Part shown: piece after piece, positions 25,774 through 35,342 of the stretch
How the letters are laid out: each line of letters starts with the position of its first letter
Numbering within the stretch: the first letter of the stretch is position 1
Translations under genes and position numbers: made by a program
Source: Ureibacillus acetophenoni
Lineage (GTDB): Bacteria; Bacillota; Bacilli; Bacillales_A; Planococcaceae
DNA: 64,000 nt
Direction: 5' to 3'
NCBI RefSeq assembly: GCF_900220965.1
Contig: NZ_OBQC01000016.1
Span: 1 to 64,000 of the forward strand
Notes under the pieces: model-generated
Told to the model about the DNA's origin: nothing
Database searches by the model: none
Seen by the model: only the letters and a program-made list of their open reading frames with translations

Positions 25774-27381
25774 TTATTTACGCTTAATAGTTGGAACATA
25801 CAGCATTTCGTCGGAAGTAGGTGTATAGTCAATTGCATTATTCACGCCTGTATTAATTTTTTCTAAGTAAAGCGTAACATACGGTACATCTTCAGCGACG
25901 ATTTTTTGAATTTCTTGTAGTTGTACTTCACGCGATGCAGAGTCCATGTTCGTTCTAGATTCATTTAATATTGCATCCACTTCTGGATTAGAATAATCTG
26001 TATGCCCTACAAAACGTTCTGTATGGAAGCGATCGAGTGAATAAGCACCATCATACATCGAGTTTCCTAAACCAAGTAAGTATGCCTCTTTATTTTCGTT
26101 TGCATTACGTAATTGTACAAAATTACTCCACTCTGAGAATTCTAATTTAACATTAATACCAGCCTGAGCTAACATACCTACGATTAGTTCTGCTACTTCA
26201 CCATCTTGTAAATAACGTCCTTTAGATGCATGAAGAGTCATATCGAATCCATTTGGATATCCTGCTTCAGCAAGTAGTTGCTTCGCTTTTTCCAAATCAT
26301 AGTTATACGTATTATATAAGCTCGGTTCATGTCCGAAGTTTCCTGGTCCTACCATTGTTAATGTTGGAATACCTGCACCTTGTAAAGCAAACTCCGTAAG
26401 TACCCCGTCATCAATAGCATAGTCTATTGCTTGTCGTACTTTAACATCAGCTGTTGGATAACCATCTGTTGTGCGCAACACTAAGAACAGAACACGATTG
26501 GATACTTCCTGTTTTAACGATGTCTTATCGTTATTTTCAACACGCTCCCAGTCAGCAGGAGGAATGTTCGTAGCAATATCAACACCACCAGTTAATAACT
26601 CAGATACACGAGTTGAATCTTCTGGAATAATACGGAATGTAACTGTATCCCACTCATCAATTTTTCCTAGGAAGTAATCATCAAATGGTTCAAATACGAT
26701 TTGACTATCTCGATCCCACTTAACAAATTTATATGGTCCCGTACCTACGGGGTTTGTTAAGAAATGATCCCAACCATTTTCTTCAATATAGTTTTTTGGT
26801 AACATTCCAGATCCTAAACGTGCAAGTCGGTGAATGATAGATGGTTCAGGCGCATGCGTAATAATTTGCACTGTATAAGGGTCGATGATTTGTACTTCTT
26901 TAATTTGTTTATAGTTCGGATGTTCTTTTAGTGCACTATCTGTGGCAACTCGCTCAAGGGTGAATTTCACGTCTTCTGCCGTAAATTCATCTCCGTTATG
27001 GAATTTCACACCTTGTTTTAACACAACTTGAATGGTTGTATCATCAATGATTTCATACGATTCTGCTAACCATGGCTGCAACTCATTGCTTTCATCTCGT
27101 TTGAACAAGTAGTCAAACATATTTTGATGAATCGATTCCGTCGAGGTATTGTTATGGTTATGAATGTCAAAACCTAACATGTCTGAACCGATCGCAATGA
27201 CTAGATCTCTATCTACTTCAGCCACTTCATTTGTATTTTCAGTGCCAGTATCTGTTCCTGTTTCTGTTGTTTCATTGTCCTTAGTTGCATCTTTTTCTGT
27301 AGTAGTCGTTGAATTACCCGAACAAGCTGCTAACAGAAGCAACACAAACAATAACGATAAAAATAGATAATGCCTTTTCAA
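25774..27381 (-). CDS. Family 5 (peptide/dipeptide-type) ABC transporter solute-binding lipoprotein
   Basis: A 535-residue lipoprotein. The signal peptide ends in LLLLAACSG (lipobox LAAC), followed by a Thr/Glu-rich linker. The SBP_bac_5 fold is shown by LAESYEIIDDTTIQVVLKQG and VKFHNGDEFTAEDVKFTLERV, TGPYKFVKWDRD and VRQAIDYAIDD. It delivers oligopeptides or related ligands to an ABC permease, but no permease gene is adjacent, so it is an orphan subunit here. The TTG start follows GGGGGAAGG. Its 5' side faces the 52-bp repeat array, so any promoter lies between 27382 and the array or inside it. Confidence 0.88.
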   Translation of the reverse strand: MKRHYLFLSLLFVLLLLAACSGNSTTTTEKDATKDNETTETGTDTGTENTNEVAEVDRDLVIAIGSDMLGFDIHNHNNTSTESIHQNMFDYLFKRDESNELQPWLAESYEIIDDTTIQVVLKQGVKFHNGDEFTAEDVKFTLERVATDSALKEHPNYKQIKEVQIIDPYTVQIITHAPEPSIIHRLARLGSGMLPKNYIEENGWDHFLTNPVGTGPYKFVKWDRDSQIVFEPFDDYFLGKIDEWDTVTFRIIPEDSTRVSELLTGGVDIATNIPPADWERVENNDKTSLKQEVSNRVLFLVLRTTDGYPTADVKVRQAIDYAIDDGVLTEFALQGAGIPTLTMVGPGNFGHEPSLYNTYNYDLEKAKQLLAEAGYPNGFDMTLHASKGRYLQDGEVAELIVGMLAQAGINVKLEFSEWSNFVQLRNANENKEAYLLGLGNSMYDGAYSLDRFHTERFVGHTDYSNPEVDAILNESRTNMDSASREVQLQEIQKIVAEDVPYVTLYLEKINTGVNNAIDYTPTSDEMLYVPTIKRK

Positions 27382-27525
27382 CGCCTTCCCCCTCTTTTAT
27401 CCTTTAATTTTTAATACTATTCGCCTAATATCTAAGTTGCTTACTTAGTATATTATCCTAAAATTTGACTTTATGAATAAATTCAAACGCCAAAAATCGA
27501 CAAAATGCTGCACTTGTGAGGTGGA

Positions 27526-28697
27526 AGGGGTTATGTGGCTTCTAAATGGACATTTGGGGGAGGGAGTCTGGTTGTTTTGTCTTTTATAGGACTTATAAAG
27601 GACATTTGGGTGCTGAAATCTAGTGGATTTGTCTTTTATAAGGCTTCTAATGGACATTGGGATGCTGAAATCTAGTGGATTTGTCTTTTATAAGGCTTCT
27701 AATGGACATTGGGATGCTGAAATCTAGTGGATTTGTCTTTTATAAGGCTTCTAATGGACATTTTGGGGAGGAAGTCTGCCTGATTTGTCTTTTATGAGGC
27801 TTCTAAAAGACATTTGGGTGGGGAATTCTAGTTGTTTTGTCTTTTATAAGGCTCCTAAAGGACATTTGGATTGGGAATTCTCGTTAAATTGTCTTTTATG
27901 ATGCTTCTAATGGACATTAGGGCGAGAATCTCTAATTGATTTGTCTTTTATAGGCCTTATAAAGGACATTGGGGTGAGGAATTCCGGTTGATTTGTCTTT
28001 TATAAGGCTTCTAATGGACATTAGGGCGAGAATCTCTAATTGATTTGTCTTTTATAGGCCTTATAAAGGACATTGGGGTGAGGAATTCCGGTTGATTTGT
28101 CTTTTATAAGGCTTCTAATGGACATTAGGGCGAGAATCTCTAATTGATTTGTCTTTTATAGGCCTTATAAAGGACATTGGGGTGAGGAATTCCGGTTGAT
28201 TTGTCTTTTATAAGCCGTCTAATGGACATTAGGGCGAGAATCTCTAATTGATTTGTCTTTTATAGGCCTTATAAAGGACATTTGGGGGAGGAAGTCTGCC
28301 TGATTTGTCTTTTATGAGGCTTCTAAAAGACATTTGGGTGGGGAATTCTAGTTGTTTTGTCTTTTATAAGGCTCCTAAAGGACATTTGGGGGAGAAAGTC
28401 TGCCTGATTTGTCTTTTATAAGCCGTCTAATGGACATTAGGGCGAGGATCTCTACTTGATTTGTCTTTTATAGGCCTTATAAAGGACATTAGTTTAAGGA
28501 ATTCCGGTTGATTTGTCTTTTATAAGGATTCTAATGGACATTAGGGCGAGGATCTCTACTTGATTTGTCTTTTATAGGCCTTATAAAGGACATTGGGGTG
28601 AGGAATACGGTTGATTTGTCTACTATAAGCCGTCTAAAGGACATTGGGGTATAAAATTCTAATTGATTTGTCTATTATGAAGCTTCTATTGGACCAT
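27526..28697. repeat. Palindromic tandem array A (22 units, 52-bp period)
   Basis: Units start at 27578 and then every 52 bp (27630, 27682 and so on to 28566, then 28617 and 28669), with one more degenerate unit at 27526. Each has a 29-bp imperfect palindrome (arms TGTCTTTTATA and TATAAAGGACA or TAATGGACA) and a 23-bp linker. Linkers are few in type (for example AGGGCGAGAATC, GGGGTGAGGAATTCC) and recur. From about 27890 to 28254 two linker types alternate, making 104-bp dimers. A block at 27786-27889 recurs at 28306-28409. No coding potential. Confidence 0.93.
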
Positions 28698-29010
28698 GAA
28701 GGACGTTTCAAAGCCGAAATCCTCTCAAAATGACTTTCATCCCACTTATGAAGGACATTTCTTTGACGAAATCCTCTCGAAATGTCTTTCACACCCTTCA
28801 TGAAGGACATTTCTTTGACGAAATCCTCTCAAAATGTCTTTCATCCCCTTCATGAAGGACATTTCTTTGACGAAATCCTCCCGAAATGTCTTTCACACCC
28901 TTCATGAAGGACATTTCGTTGACGAAATCCCCCCAAAATGTCTTTCATCCCCTCGATGAAAGACATTTTCCGCACCAAGCCACCTCGAAAGGTCCTTCCA
29001 CCATCTTTAA
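28698..29010. repeat. Palindromic tandem array B (52-bp period)
   Basis: Directly follows array A. Units start at 28731, 28783, 28835, 28887 and 28939, with a degenerate sixth at 28991 that runs into the stop of the acetyltransferase gene. Each palindrome (arms TGTCTTTCA and TGAAGGACA) is again 29 bp and each linker (TTGACGAAATCC) 23 bp. The outer bases TGTC/GGACATT are shared with array A, the centre is different. The A-B junction is shifted by 10 bp. Confidence 0.92.
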
Positions 29011-29528
29011 TTCCCCTGTAACTCCTCCGGATTCGCAGGGCCCTCTAAATCTAATTGATAAAATACGATGTCTAACCAGCGGCCAAATTTATAACCGGCA
29101 TTTTTGATTTCACCCGTATAATAGAAGCCTAATTTTTTATGAGAAAGAATACTGCCTTCATTACTTGCGTCAATACAGGCGATCATCGTTTTTACTTCAC
29201 GTTTTACCGCTTCGGCAATTAGGTGTTTCATTAATTTCGATCCGATGCCTTTTCGATAATGATCTTTATGTACATATACCGAATGTTCCACTGTATATTT
29301 GTAGGCTGGGTAAGGACGGAATTGAGAGTACGTTACAAAACCAGCAACCTCACCATTTTCTTCATAAACAAAACTTGGGTCATTATTTTTTTCTTTTACT
29401 AAAAACCATTCCACTCTCTGCTCCAGCGTTTCTGGAGAATATTTATAAAGTGCCGTCGTATTTTCAATGGCATCATTATATATTTCATTCACTACTTCTA
29501 AGTCTTCCATTTTCATTTTTCGAATCAA
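29007..29528 (-). CDS. GNAT-family N-acetyltransferase
   Basis: A 173-residue acetyltransferase. The acetyl-CoA loop VHKDHYRKGIGSKLMKHL (near residues 88-105) and the C-terminal LGFYYTGEIKNAGYKFGRWLDIVFYQ resemble phosphinothricin/methionine sulfoximine-type GNATs. The true acceptor is unknown. I choose the TTG at 29528 (MIRKMKMEDL), eight bases after GGGAG, which matches family N termini; a GTG three codons upstream overlaps that site. Its stop lies in the last, degenerate unit of array B. Confidence 0.85.
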   Translation of the reverse strand: MIRKMKMEDLEVVNEIYNDAIENTTALYKYSPETLEQRVEWFLVKEKNNDPSFVYEENGEVAGFVTYSQFRPYPAYKYTVEHSVYVHKDHYRKGIGSKLMKHLIAEAVKREVKTMIACIDASNEGSILSHKKLGFYYTGEIKNAGYKFGRWLDIVFYQLDLEGPANPEELQGN

Positions 29529-29620
29529 ACTTCTCACTCCCTTAGAGTATTAATTACTATATTTTATCTTCACTATTAAATTTTGAAAAGAAACAAAAAT
29601 CCGCAAATTCTCTTTCTGCC

Positions 29621-29692
29621 GAATTCAAGATACGACATATCCAAAAATATGTGCATGATTCGCTTAATTCTAAATAAGTCGTATCCCAATTC
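29621..29692. repeat. Long imperfect inverted repeat
   Basis: GAATTCAAGATACGAC (29621-29636) pairs with GTCGTATCCCAATTC (29678-29692), with a 2-3-base bulge and about 41 bases between. Non-coding, between the acetyltransferase start and the metH terminator. Confidence 0.5.
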
Positions 29693-29730
29693 CGCTAACT
29701 AGAGAAACTGAGTTTTCAATCTAAAGAGAA

Positions 29731-29759
29731 AAAAGTAGGGACTAAAAAATCCCTACTTC
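29731..29759 (-). terminator. Terminator of the S-box/metH operon
   Basis: On the minus strand GAAGTAGGGATT pairs with AGTCCCTACTT and is followed by TTTTCTC. Confidence 0.85.
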
Positions 29760-29773
29760 CACACAAAACTTTA

Positions 29774-32700
29774 TTACACATTAAAATATCTAGCATCTGG
29801 ATGGGCAAAAACAATCGCTGATACACTTGCTTCTGGTTCCATCATAAAGCCTTCTGTTAAATGAACACCAATTTGTTCTGGTTTTAATAACTTAAATAAT
29901 TTTTCTTGGTCTTCTAAATTTGGACAAGCTGGGTACCCAAATGAGAAACGCTGACCTTGATATTTTGCAGCGAAACGTTCACGCATTGTGAAGTCAGTTG
30001 CATCTGGGAAGCCCCAAGCATCACGAATTTCTTGGTGAATTCGCTCTGCATATCCTTCAGCAAGCTCTAGTGCAGTTGCATGTAAAGCATGACTTTCTAA
30101 GAATTTGCCCTCCCCTTTTAACTGGTCTGCAACATCTCTAACACCGTGTCCCGCAGTAACAACCATCAATGCCACGTAATCCATTTCTCCACTATCAACA
30201 GGCTTTAAGAAATCAGATAAACACATATATGGTTCCACACTTTGACGCGGGAATTGGAATCGCTCAATTTCCGTTTTTCCATCTTCCGGACTGTAAATGA
30301 CTACATCGTTTCCATCTGCTTGTGCTGGGAAGAACTGATACATGCCAGATGGCTTTAATAGTCCAGATGTTAAATAGCCCGTTACTAATTCATGCAATTG
30401 TGTTGCACGTTCGTCATTTTCTGCTAACGCCTTCTCCACATTCCCTTTAAACCCTAAATGATGCCCTATTAAAGTCCGCATATTTACATAAGGTTGTAGA
30501 TGCGATACAGAATAATTTCTTGTAATATGTTGCACTAAATCTTTTGGAATAAAGACAGGTGCATCCTTTACAGTTCGAGCTACTTTTGCAGGTGCAACTT
30601 TTACCGGTCGCTCTGCACGTTTAGCATCTGCAAGTAAGCGTTTCTCTTTAGATTCTTCAAGTTCTTGAATAAGCAATTCACGTTCTGATTCATCCATTAA
30701 ACGATTTGCATGATCCAACCCTTGCATTGCATCTTTTGAGTAAATAACAGGACCTTCATATTCAGCCGCTATTTTCGTTTCTGTAAATCGTTTAGATAAC
30801 GCTGCTCCACCAACAAGAATTGGTAAATTAATATCTGCCTCTTTAAAATCTTGTGCTGTAAGAACCATTTGTTGAGCAGACTTAACTAATAATCCAGATA
30901 ACCCGATCATATCTGGCTTTTCTTTTCGAACAGCTGCTATTAATTCTGCTGGGGTTACTTTGATGCCTAGGTCAATTACTTTATAACCGTTGTTACTAAG
31001 AATAATATCAACTAGGTTTTTACCTATATCATGAACATCACCTTTTACAGTAGCAAGAACGATTTTTCCTTTTCCAGCACTGTCGTCTTTCTTCTCCATG
31101 TACTGTTCAAGGTGTGCGACTGCTGCTTTCATTACGCCTGCGCTTTGAAGTACTTCCGCAACAATTAACTGGTTATCGTTAAATAGACGACCTACTTCAG
31201 ACATACCAGCCATTAAAGGACCATTAATAATATCTAATGGGTTATCAAAGATTTTTCTAGCTTCTTCAAGGTCAGGGATTAACCCCTCTTTCGTTCCTTC
31301 TACAATATAGTAAGCTAGACGTTCTTCTACAGTATCAGGTAGTTTAGCTTCTGTTTTTTCTTTCTTTTTATCACGATAAAAATCAGTAAATACTGCAAGT
31401 GTTTCATCGTTTGTATTGAAAATTAAATCATTCGCTAACTTAATTTCTTCTTCAGGAATTGAAGCAAAACGTTCTAATTTTTCCGTATTAACAATCGCGT
31501 AGTCTAACCCTGCTTGTGTACAGTGGTACAAATAAACAGCATTTAAAATTTCACGACCTACAGGTGGTAAACCGAAAGATACGTTACTAACACCAAGTAC
31601 TGTTAACGCTCTTGGGAACTTTTCTTTAATCAAACGAATCCCTTCGATTGTCTCTTCCGCTGCACCTATATATTGTTCGTCTCCAGTACCAACTGGGAAT
31701 ACTAGCGGGTCAAAAATAATATCCTCTGGTGCTAGTCCCCATTTTTCTGTTAGTAAATTGTAAGAACGCTCAGCAACTTCAAGCTTTCGCTCCCTCGTAG
31801 TTGCCATTCCTATCTCATCAATTGTACCTACAACTACAGAAGCACCATATCTTTTCACAATAGGCATTACTGCATCGAAACGTTCTTCTCCATCTTCTAG
31901 ATTGATAGAGTTGATGATTGCTTTCCCTTGGGAGTACTTTAGTGCTTCTTCAATTACACGCTCATCCGTCGAATCGATTACCAAAGGCACTTTTACTTTT
32001 TTCACGACTTCTTGCATGAAATTCTTCATGTCTTCTAATTCGTCACGGTCAGGATTTGCTAAACAAATGTCGATTACGTGGGCACCGTTTTTCACCTGAG
32101 CTCTTGCAATTTCAGCAGCTTCTTCAAACTTCCCATCAATGATTAACTGCTTAAATTTACGAGAACCAATAACATTCGTACGTTCCCCTATGAATAGTGG
32201 CCTCATAGAATCATCGTATTGCAGTGGTTCAATTCCTGAAACGACATGCCCATGAGCTAGTTCTTTTCGAGGTCTTGGAGCGTATCCGTCAACAGCTTCG
32301 CGAATTGCTTCAATATGAGCTGGAGTTGTTCCACAGCAGCCCCCAACAATATTTAACCAACCTTTTTCAGCAAAACCGCGCAATTTTTTTGATAATGAAT
32401 CCGGCGACTCATGGTAATGACCTTCCTCATCTGGTAAACCTGCATTAGGGTAACAACTTATATAGCTTGTTGATAAGTCTGAAAGAGAACGGATATGGTC
32501 TGTCATGAATTCTGGGCCAGTCGCACAGTTCAACCCAACAGATAACGGTTTTATATGTTCTATTGAAATATAAAATGCTTCAATCGTTTGCCCTGCAAGA
32601 GTTGTACCCATTGGCTCAATAGTTGCAGAAACCATGATCGGTAAAGTTATGCCAGTCTCCTCAAATGCACGATTTACTCCAATTGAAGCAGCCTTAACGT

Positions 32701-33205
32701 TCAACATATCTTGGCTCGTTTCAAGTAATAAAAGATCCGCTCCACCTTCAATTAACGCCTTCGCCTGAACATAAAAATTCTCAGTCATTTCATCAAAGCT
32801 AATACCACCCGTTACTGATAACGTTTTTGTTGTTGGACCTATAGCACCCGCAACAAAACGTGGCCATTCCTCTGTTGAAAACTCTTCAGCTGCTGCTTTT
32901 GCTAGTTGAACAGCTATTTTATTTATTTCTTCTGCTTTATATCCTAAGTCATATTCATTCAATACAAGGGGTGTTCCACCAAACGTATTTGTTGAAATAA
33001 TATCCGCACCCGCTTTTAAATATTCACGGTGAATTTTTGTAATTACATCAGGGCGTGTTAATACTAAATTTTCGTTACATCCGTCTAATGCTTCCCCACC
33101 AAAATCATCAGCAGTTAAATTTTCCTGTTGGAGCATTGTCCCCATCGCACCATCGATAATTAAAATGCGCTTATTCAATTGTTCTTCTATCAGATGGTTA
33201 ACCAT
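29774..33205 (-). CDS. metH: Cobalamin-dependent methionine synthase
   Basis: A 1143-residue enzyme that transfers the methyl group of 5-methyltetrahydrofolate to homocysteine through B12. Domains in order: homocysteine-binding barrel with zinc cysteines (NCATGPE and GGCCGTT near 288), pterin-binding barrel (about 330-620), B12-binding cap and Rossmann domain (DVHDIGKNLV, ligand His near 725) and the C-terminal SAM-binding reactivation domain (about 880-1143, ending near SVSAIVFAHPDARYF). The ATG overlaps the preceding stop by 8 bases, with AAAAGGAG upstream. A SAM riboswitch controls the operon. Confidence 0.97.
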   Translation of the reverse strand: MVNHLIEEQLNKRILIIDGAMGTMLQQENLTADDFGGEALDGCNENLVLTRPDVITKIHREYLKAGADIISTNTFGGTPLVLNEYDLGYKAEEINKIAVQLAKAAAEEFSTEEWPRFVAGAIGPTTKTLSVTGGISFDEMTENFYVQAKALIEGGADLLLLETSQDMLNVKAASIGVNRAFEETGITLPIMVSATIEPMGTTLAGQTIEAFYISIEHIKPLSVGLNCATGPEFMTDHIRSLSDLSTSYISCYPNAGLPDEEGHYHESPDSLSKKLRGFAEKGWLNIVGGCCGTTPAHIEAIREAVDGYAPRPRKELAHGHVVSGIEPLQYDDSMRPLFIGERTNVIGSRKFKQLIIDGKFEEAAEIARAQVKNGAHVIDICLANPDRDELEDMKNFMQEVVKKVKVPLVIDSTDERVIEEALKYSQGKAIINSINLEDGEERFDAVMPIVKRYGASVVVGTIDEIGMATTRERKLEVAERSYNLLTEKWGLAPEDIIFDPLVFPVGTGDEQYIGAAEETIEGIRLIKEKFPRALTVLGVSNVSFGLPPVGREILNAVYLYHCTQAGLDYAIVNTEKLERFASIPEEEIKLANDLIFNTNDETLAVFTDFYRDKKKEKTEAKLPDTVEERLAYYIVEGTKEGLIPDLEEARKIFDNPLDIINGPLMAGMSEVGRLFNDNQLIVAEVLQSAGVMKAAVAHLEQYMEKKDDSAGKGKIVLATVKGDVHDIGKNLVDIILSNNGYKVIDLGIKVTPAELIAAVRKEKPDMIGLSGLLVKSAQQMVLTAQDFKEADINLPILVGGAALSKRFTETKIAAEYEGPVIYSKDAMQGLDHANRLMDESERELLIQELEESKEKRLLADAKRAERPVKVAPAKVARTVKDAPVFIPKDLVQHITRNYSVSHLQPYVNMRTLIGHHLGFKGNVEKALAENDERATQLHELVTGYLTSGLLKPSGMYQFFPAQADGNDVVIYSPEDGKTEIERFQFPRQSVEPYMCLSDFLKPVDSGEMDYVALMVVTAGHGVRDVADQLKGEGKFLESHALHATALELAEGYAERIHQEIRDAWGFPDATDFTMRERFAAKYQGQRFSFGYPACPNLEDQEKLFKLLKPEQIGVHLTEGFMMEPEASVSAIVFAHPDARYFNV

Positions 33206-35042
33206 TTACATATACTCCTTTTACCTCTTCGTCGAGTTGTTTTATATAATCCATTAGTTGGCTAGTCATTTCATAGCGTAAAAATGGTGTAATTAAATAG
33301 ATTCCATTGAAATATTTTGTTGCCGTATCTAATAATTCCTTAGCAATGGCAAGCCCTTCTTCAGCCTCACGAACTTTATCTCCATCACATGATTTCATTC
33401 TCTCAAGAGCCTCATCAGATAACTTAATGCCTGGAACTTCATGATGTAAAAATTCCGCACTTCTAAAGCTTGTAAGAGGCATGATACCAATATATATTGG
33501 TACTTCTAAATGTTTTGTCGCTTCGTAAATATCTACAATTTTTTCCTTTGTATATACAGGTTGAGAAATAAAATAGTCAGCCCCATGCTCTATTTTCTTT
33601 TCTAACCTGCTCACTGCACGATCCAATACACGTACATTTGGATTAAAGGCAGCCGCAACAGAGAAATTCGCTTTTTTACGAAGTGCCTTTCCAGAGAATG
33701 AAATCCCCTCATTTAATTGCTTAATTAGAGAAATTAACTCCATAGATGAAACATCATAAACGCTTGTTGCACCAGGGAAATCCCCTACTTTTGTCGGGTC
33801 GCCAGTAACAGCTAAAATATCATGTAGACCTAAAGCATTCAGACCCATTAAATGAGATTGTAAACCAATTAAATTACGGTCACGGCAAGTAATATGTGGC
33901 ATTGTACGAATACCATGTTGTTTTAAAATGGCACCCATAGCTAAATTACTAACTCGCGGAGAAGCTAATGAATTATCTGCCATCATGATTAAATCAGCAC
34001 CGTTATTATAAAGAGCTTTTGCACCTTCCACGAAAGCATCTACTTCTAGATGACGTGGTGTGTCTAGTTCTACAATTACTGAACGTTCACGTTTAACCTT
34101 CTCATGAAGTGGTTCTGTATTTCTTGGCTCAGGATCGCGTATTAATACTTCTTTAGCTGGTTTAGCAAGTTTTTGTTCGATTGGTTTACGGTTAGCCAAT
34201 TGTTTCTTTACAGCTTCAATATGTTTAGGTGTTGTACCACAACATCCGCCAATTAAACGAACTCCTTGATTTGTTAATTCAATAGCTGCACGAGCAAAAT
34301 AGTCTACTTCCGATTCGTAAATGACTCGACCTTCTTCTATATCTAAAAGAGACGCATTTGGATAGGCTGTTAAAAATGCACGTTTTGGTAAATCCACAGT
34401 TTCAAACGCCTGAATTGTATGGTAAGGTCCTAATTTACAGTTTACACCGACAAGGTCTGCACCTAATTTTTCAAGTTCACTGAAAGCTTCATTTAATGAT
34501 AATCCATTACTTAATACGCCGGGATCTTGCATTGATACTTGGGCAATGATAGGAAGATCTGTCATCGTGCGTAAAAGTTTTAACGTTTCAGTTAATTCTT
34601 CGAAATCATAATAGGTTTCAAGTAGAAGGCCATCTAGCTCACCTTTTATTAATACTTCGGCTTGCACACGTATAGCATCCAAAATTTCTTCTAGTGTTGT
34701 ATCGCTTTTACGTACACCACGTATAGCACCAATTGAACCGAGAACAAATTGATCACCATTATTTACCGCGTTTTTAGCTATGCGTATAGCAGCTTCGTTT
34801 ATTTCGACAACCTTTGACTCTAGACCATACCGAGCAAGTTTAATAGCATTTGCTCCATATGTATTTGTTTGAATAATATCTGCACCTGCCGCTATATATT
34901 CACTATGAATTTTTTCGATTAATTCTGGTTTAACTAGATTCATTTCTTCATGGCAATAATCCAAACCGTATGAATATAAAAGTGTACCCATAGCACCATC
35001 AGCAGTTAATACCCTACTCTTCAATGCTTCTCGAAGTCCCAT
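33198..35042 (-). CDS. Bifunctional homocysteine S-methyltransferase / methylenetetrahydrofolate reductase
   Basis: A 614-residue fusion (YitJ type). The N-terminal barrel has VNCKLGPY and the zinc site GGCCGTTPKH near residue 270; the C-terminal part (about 320-614) is a MetF-like flavin barrel (HITCRDRNLIGLQSHLMG, LAVTGDPTKVGDFPGATSVYD, ISQPVYTKEKI). It can supply 5-methyl-THF to MetH and may methylate homocysteine itself. First gene after the S-box and translationally coupled to metH. In many bacilli it accompanies B12-independent enzymes; here it is linked to metH. Confidence 0.95.
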   Translation of the reverse strand: MGLREALKSRVLTADGAMGTLLYSYGLDYCHEEMNLVKPELIEKIHSEYIAAGADIIQTNTYGANAIKLARYGLESKVVEINEAAIRIAKNAVNNGDQFVLGSIGAIRGVRKSDTTLEEILDAIRVQAEVLIKGELDGLLLETYYDFEELTETLKLLRTMTDLPIIAQVSMQDPGVLSNGLSLNEAFSELEKLGADLVGVNCKLGPYHTIQAFETVDLPKRAFLTAYPNASLLDIEEGRVIYESEVDYFARAAIELTNQGVRLIGGCCGTTPKHIEAVKKQLANRKPIEQKLAKPAKEVLIRDPEPRNTEPLHEKVKRERSVIVELDTPRHLEVDAFVEGAKALYNNGADLIMMADNSLASPRVSNLAMGAILKQHGIRTMPHITCRDRNLIGLQSHLMGLNALGLHDILAVTGDPTKVGDFPGATSVYDVSSMELISLIKQLNEGISFSGKALRKKANFSVAAAFNPNVRVLDRAVSRLEKKIEHGADYFISQPVYTKEKIVDIYEATKHLEVPIYIGIMPLTSFRSAEFLHHEVPGIKLSDEALERMKSCDGDKVREAEEGLAIAKELLDTATKYFNGIYLITPFLRYEMTSQLMDYIKQLDEEVKGVYVNG

Positions 35043-35062
35043 TGTATCGTCTCCCTTAAAAG

Positions 35063-35098
35063 AAAAAATAAAAGCCCTCTATATGAAAGATAGAAGGC
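35063..35098 (-). terminator. SAM riboswitch terminator
   Basis: On the minus strand GCCTTCTAT and ATAGAGGGC pair around a short loop, followed by TTTTATTTTTTC. Expression platform of the S-box. Confidence 0.85.
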
Positions 35099-35119
35099 AT
35101 AACATTTTGATATGAAATT

Positions 35120-35222
35120 CCTTCTTATCTATCGGATTTACCCGCTGGATTTAGCACCTTACATAAATGTTGGTTGCTGAAGCATCCTCGGGCCAGTCCC
35201 TCCGCTTCTCTTGATAAGAATC
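35120..35222 (-). promoter_or_regulatory. SAM-I (S-box) riboswitch
   Basis: On the minus strand the full S-box core is readable: TTCTTATCAAGAGAAGCGGA, GGGACTGGCCCGA, CAGCAACC, GGTGCTAAATCCAGCGGG and GATAGATAAGAA closing P1. It turns off the methyltransferase/MTHFR-metH operon when S-adenosylmethionine is high. Confidence 0.97.
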
Positions 35223-35342
35223 TTATTCTATTATAATAATTTGCTAATACCTATGAAGGTGATAGACTTTTACTGATTAAAGTAAAGCTTAGATTGAATC
35301 ATATCTTAAAATTCTAAATACTTCAACACTTTTGTTATAATT

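Larger units (their letters stand above)
35043..35342 (-). other. S-box leader region and hemY 3' flank
   Basis: No coding sequence. It holds the SAM riboswitch (35120-35222), its terminator (35063-35098) and about 115 bp of AT-rich sequence up to the hemY stop in which no further signal is recognised. Confidence 0.7.

Noticed and set aside
27526-29010. CRISPR array
   Set aside because: Repeat and spacer lengths are CRISPR-like, but spacers recur many times, repeats vary among units, two families are joined, and no cas gene is within the window.
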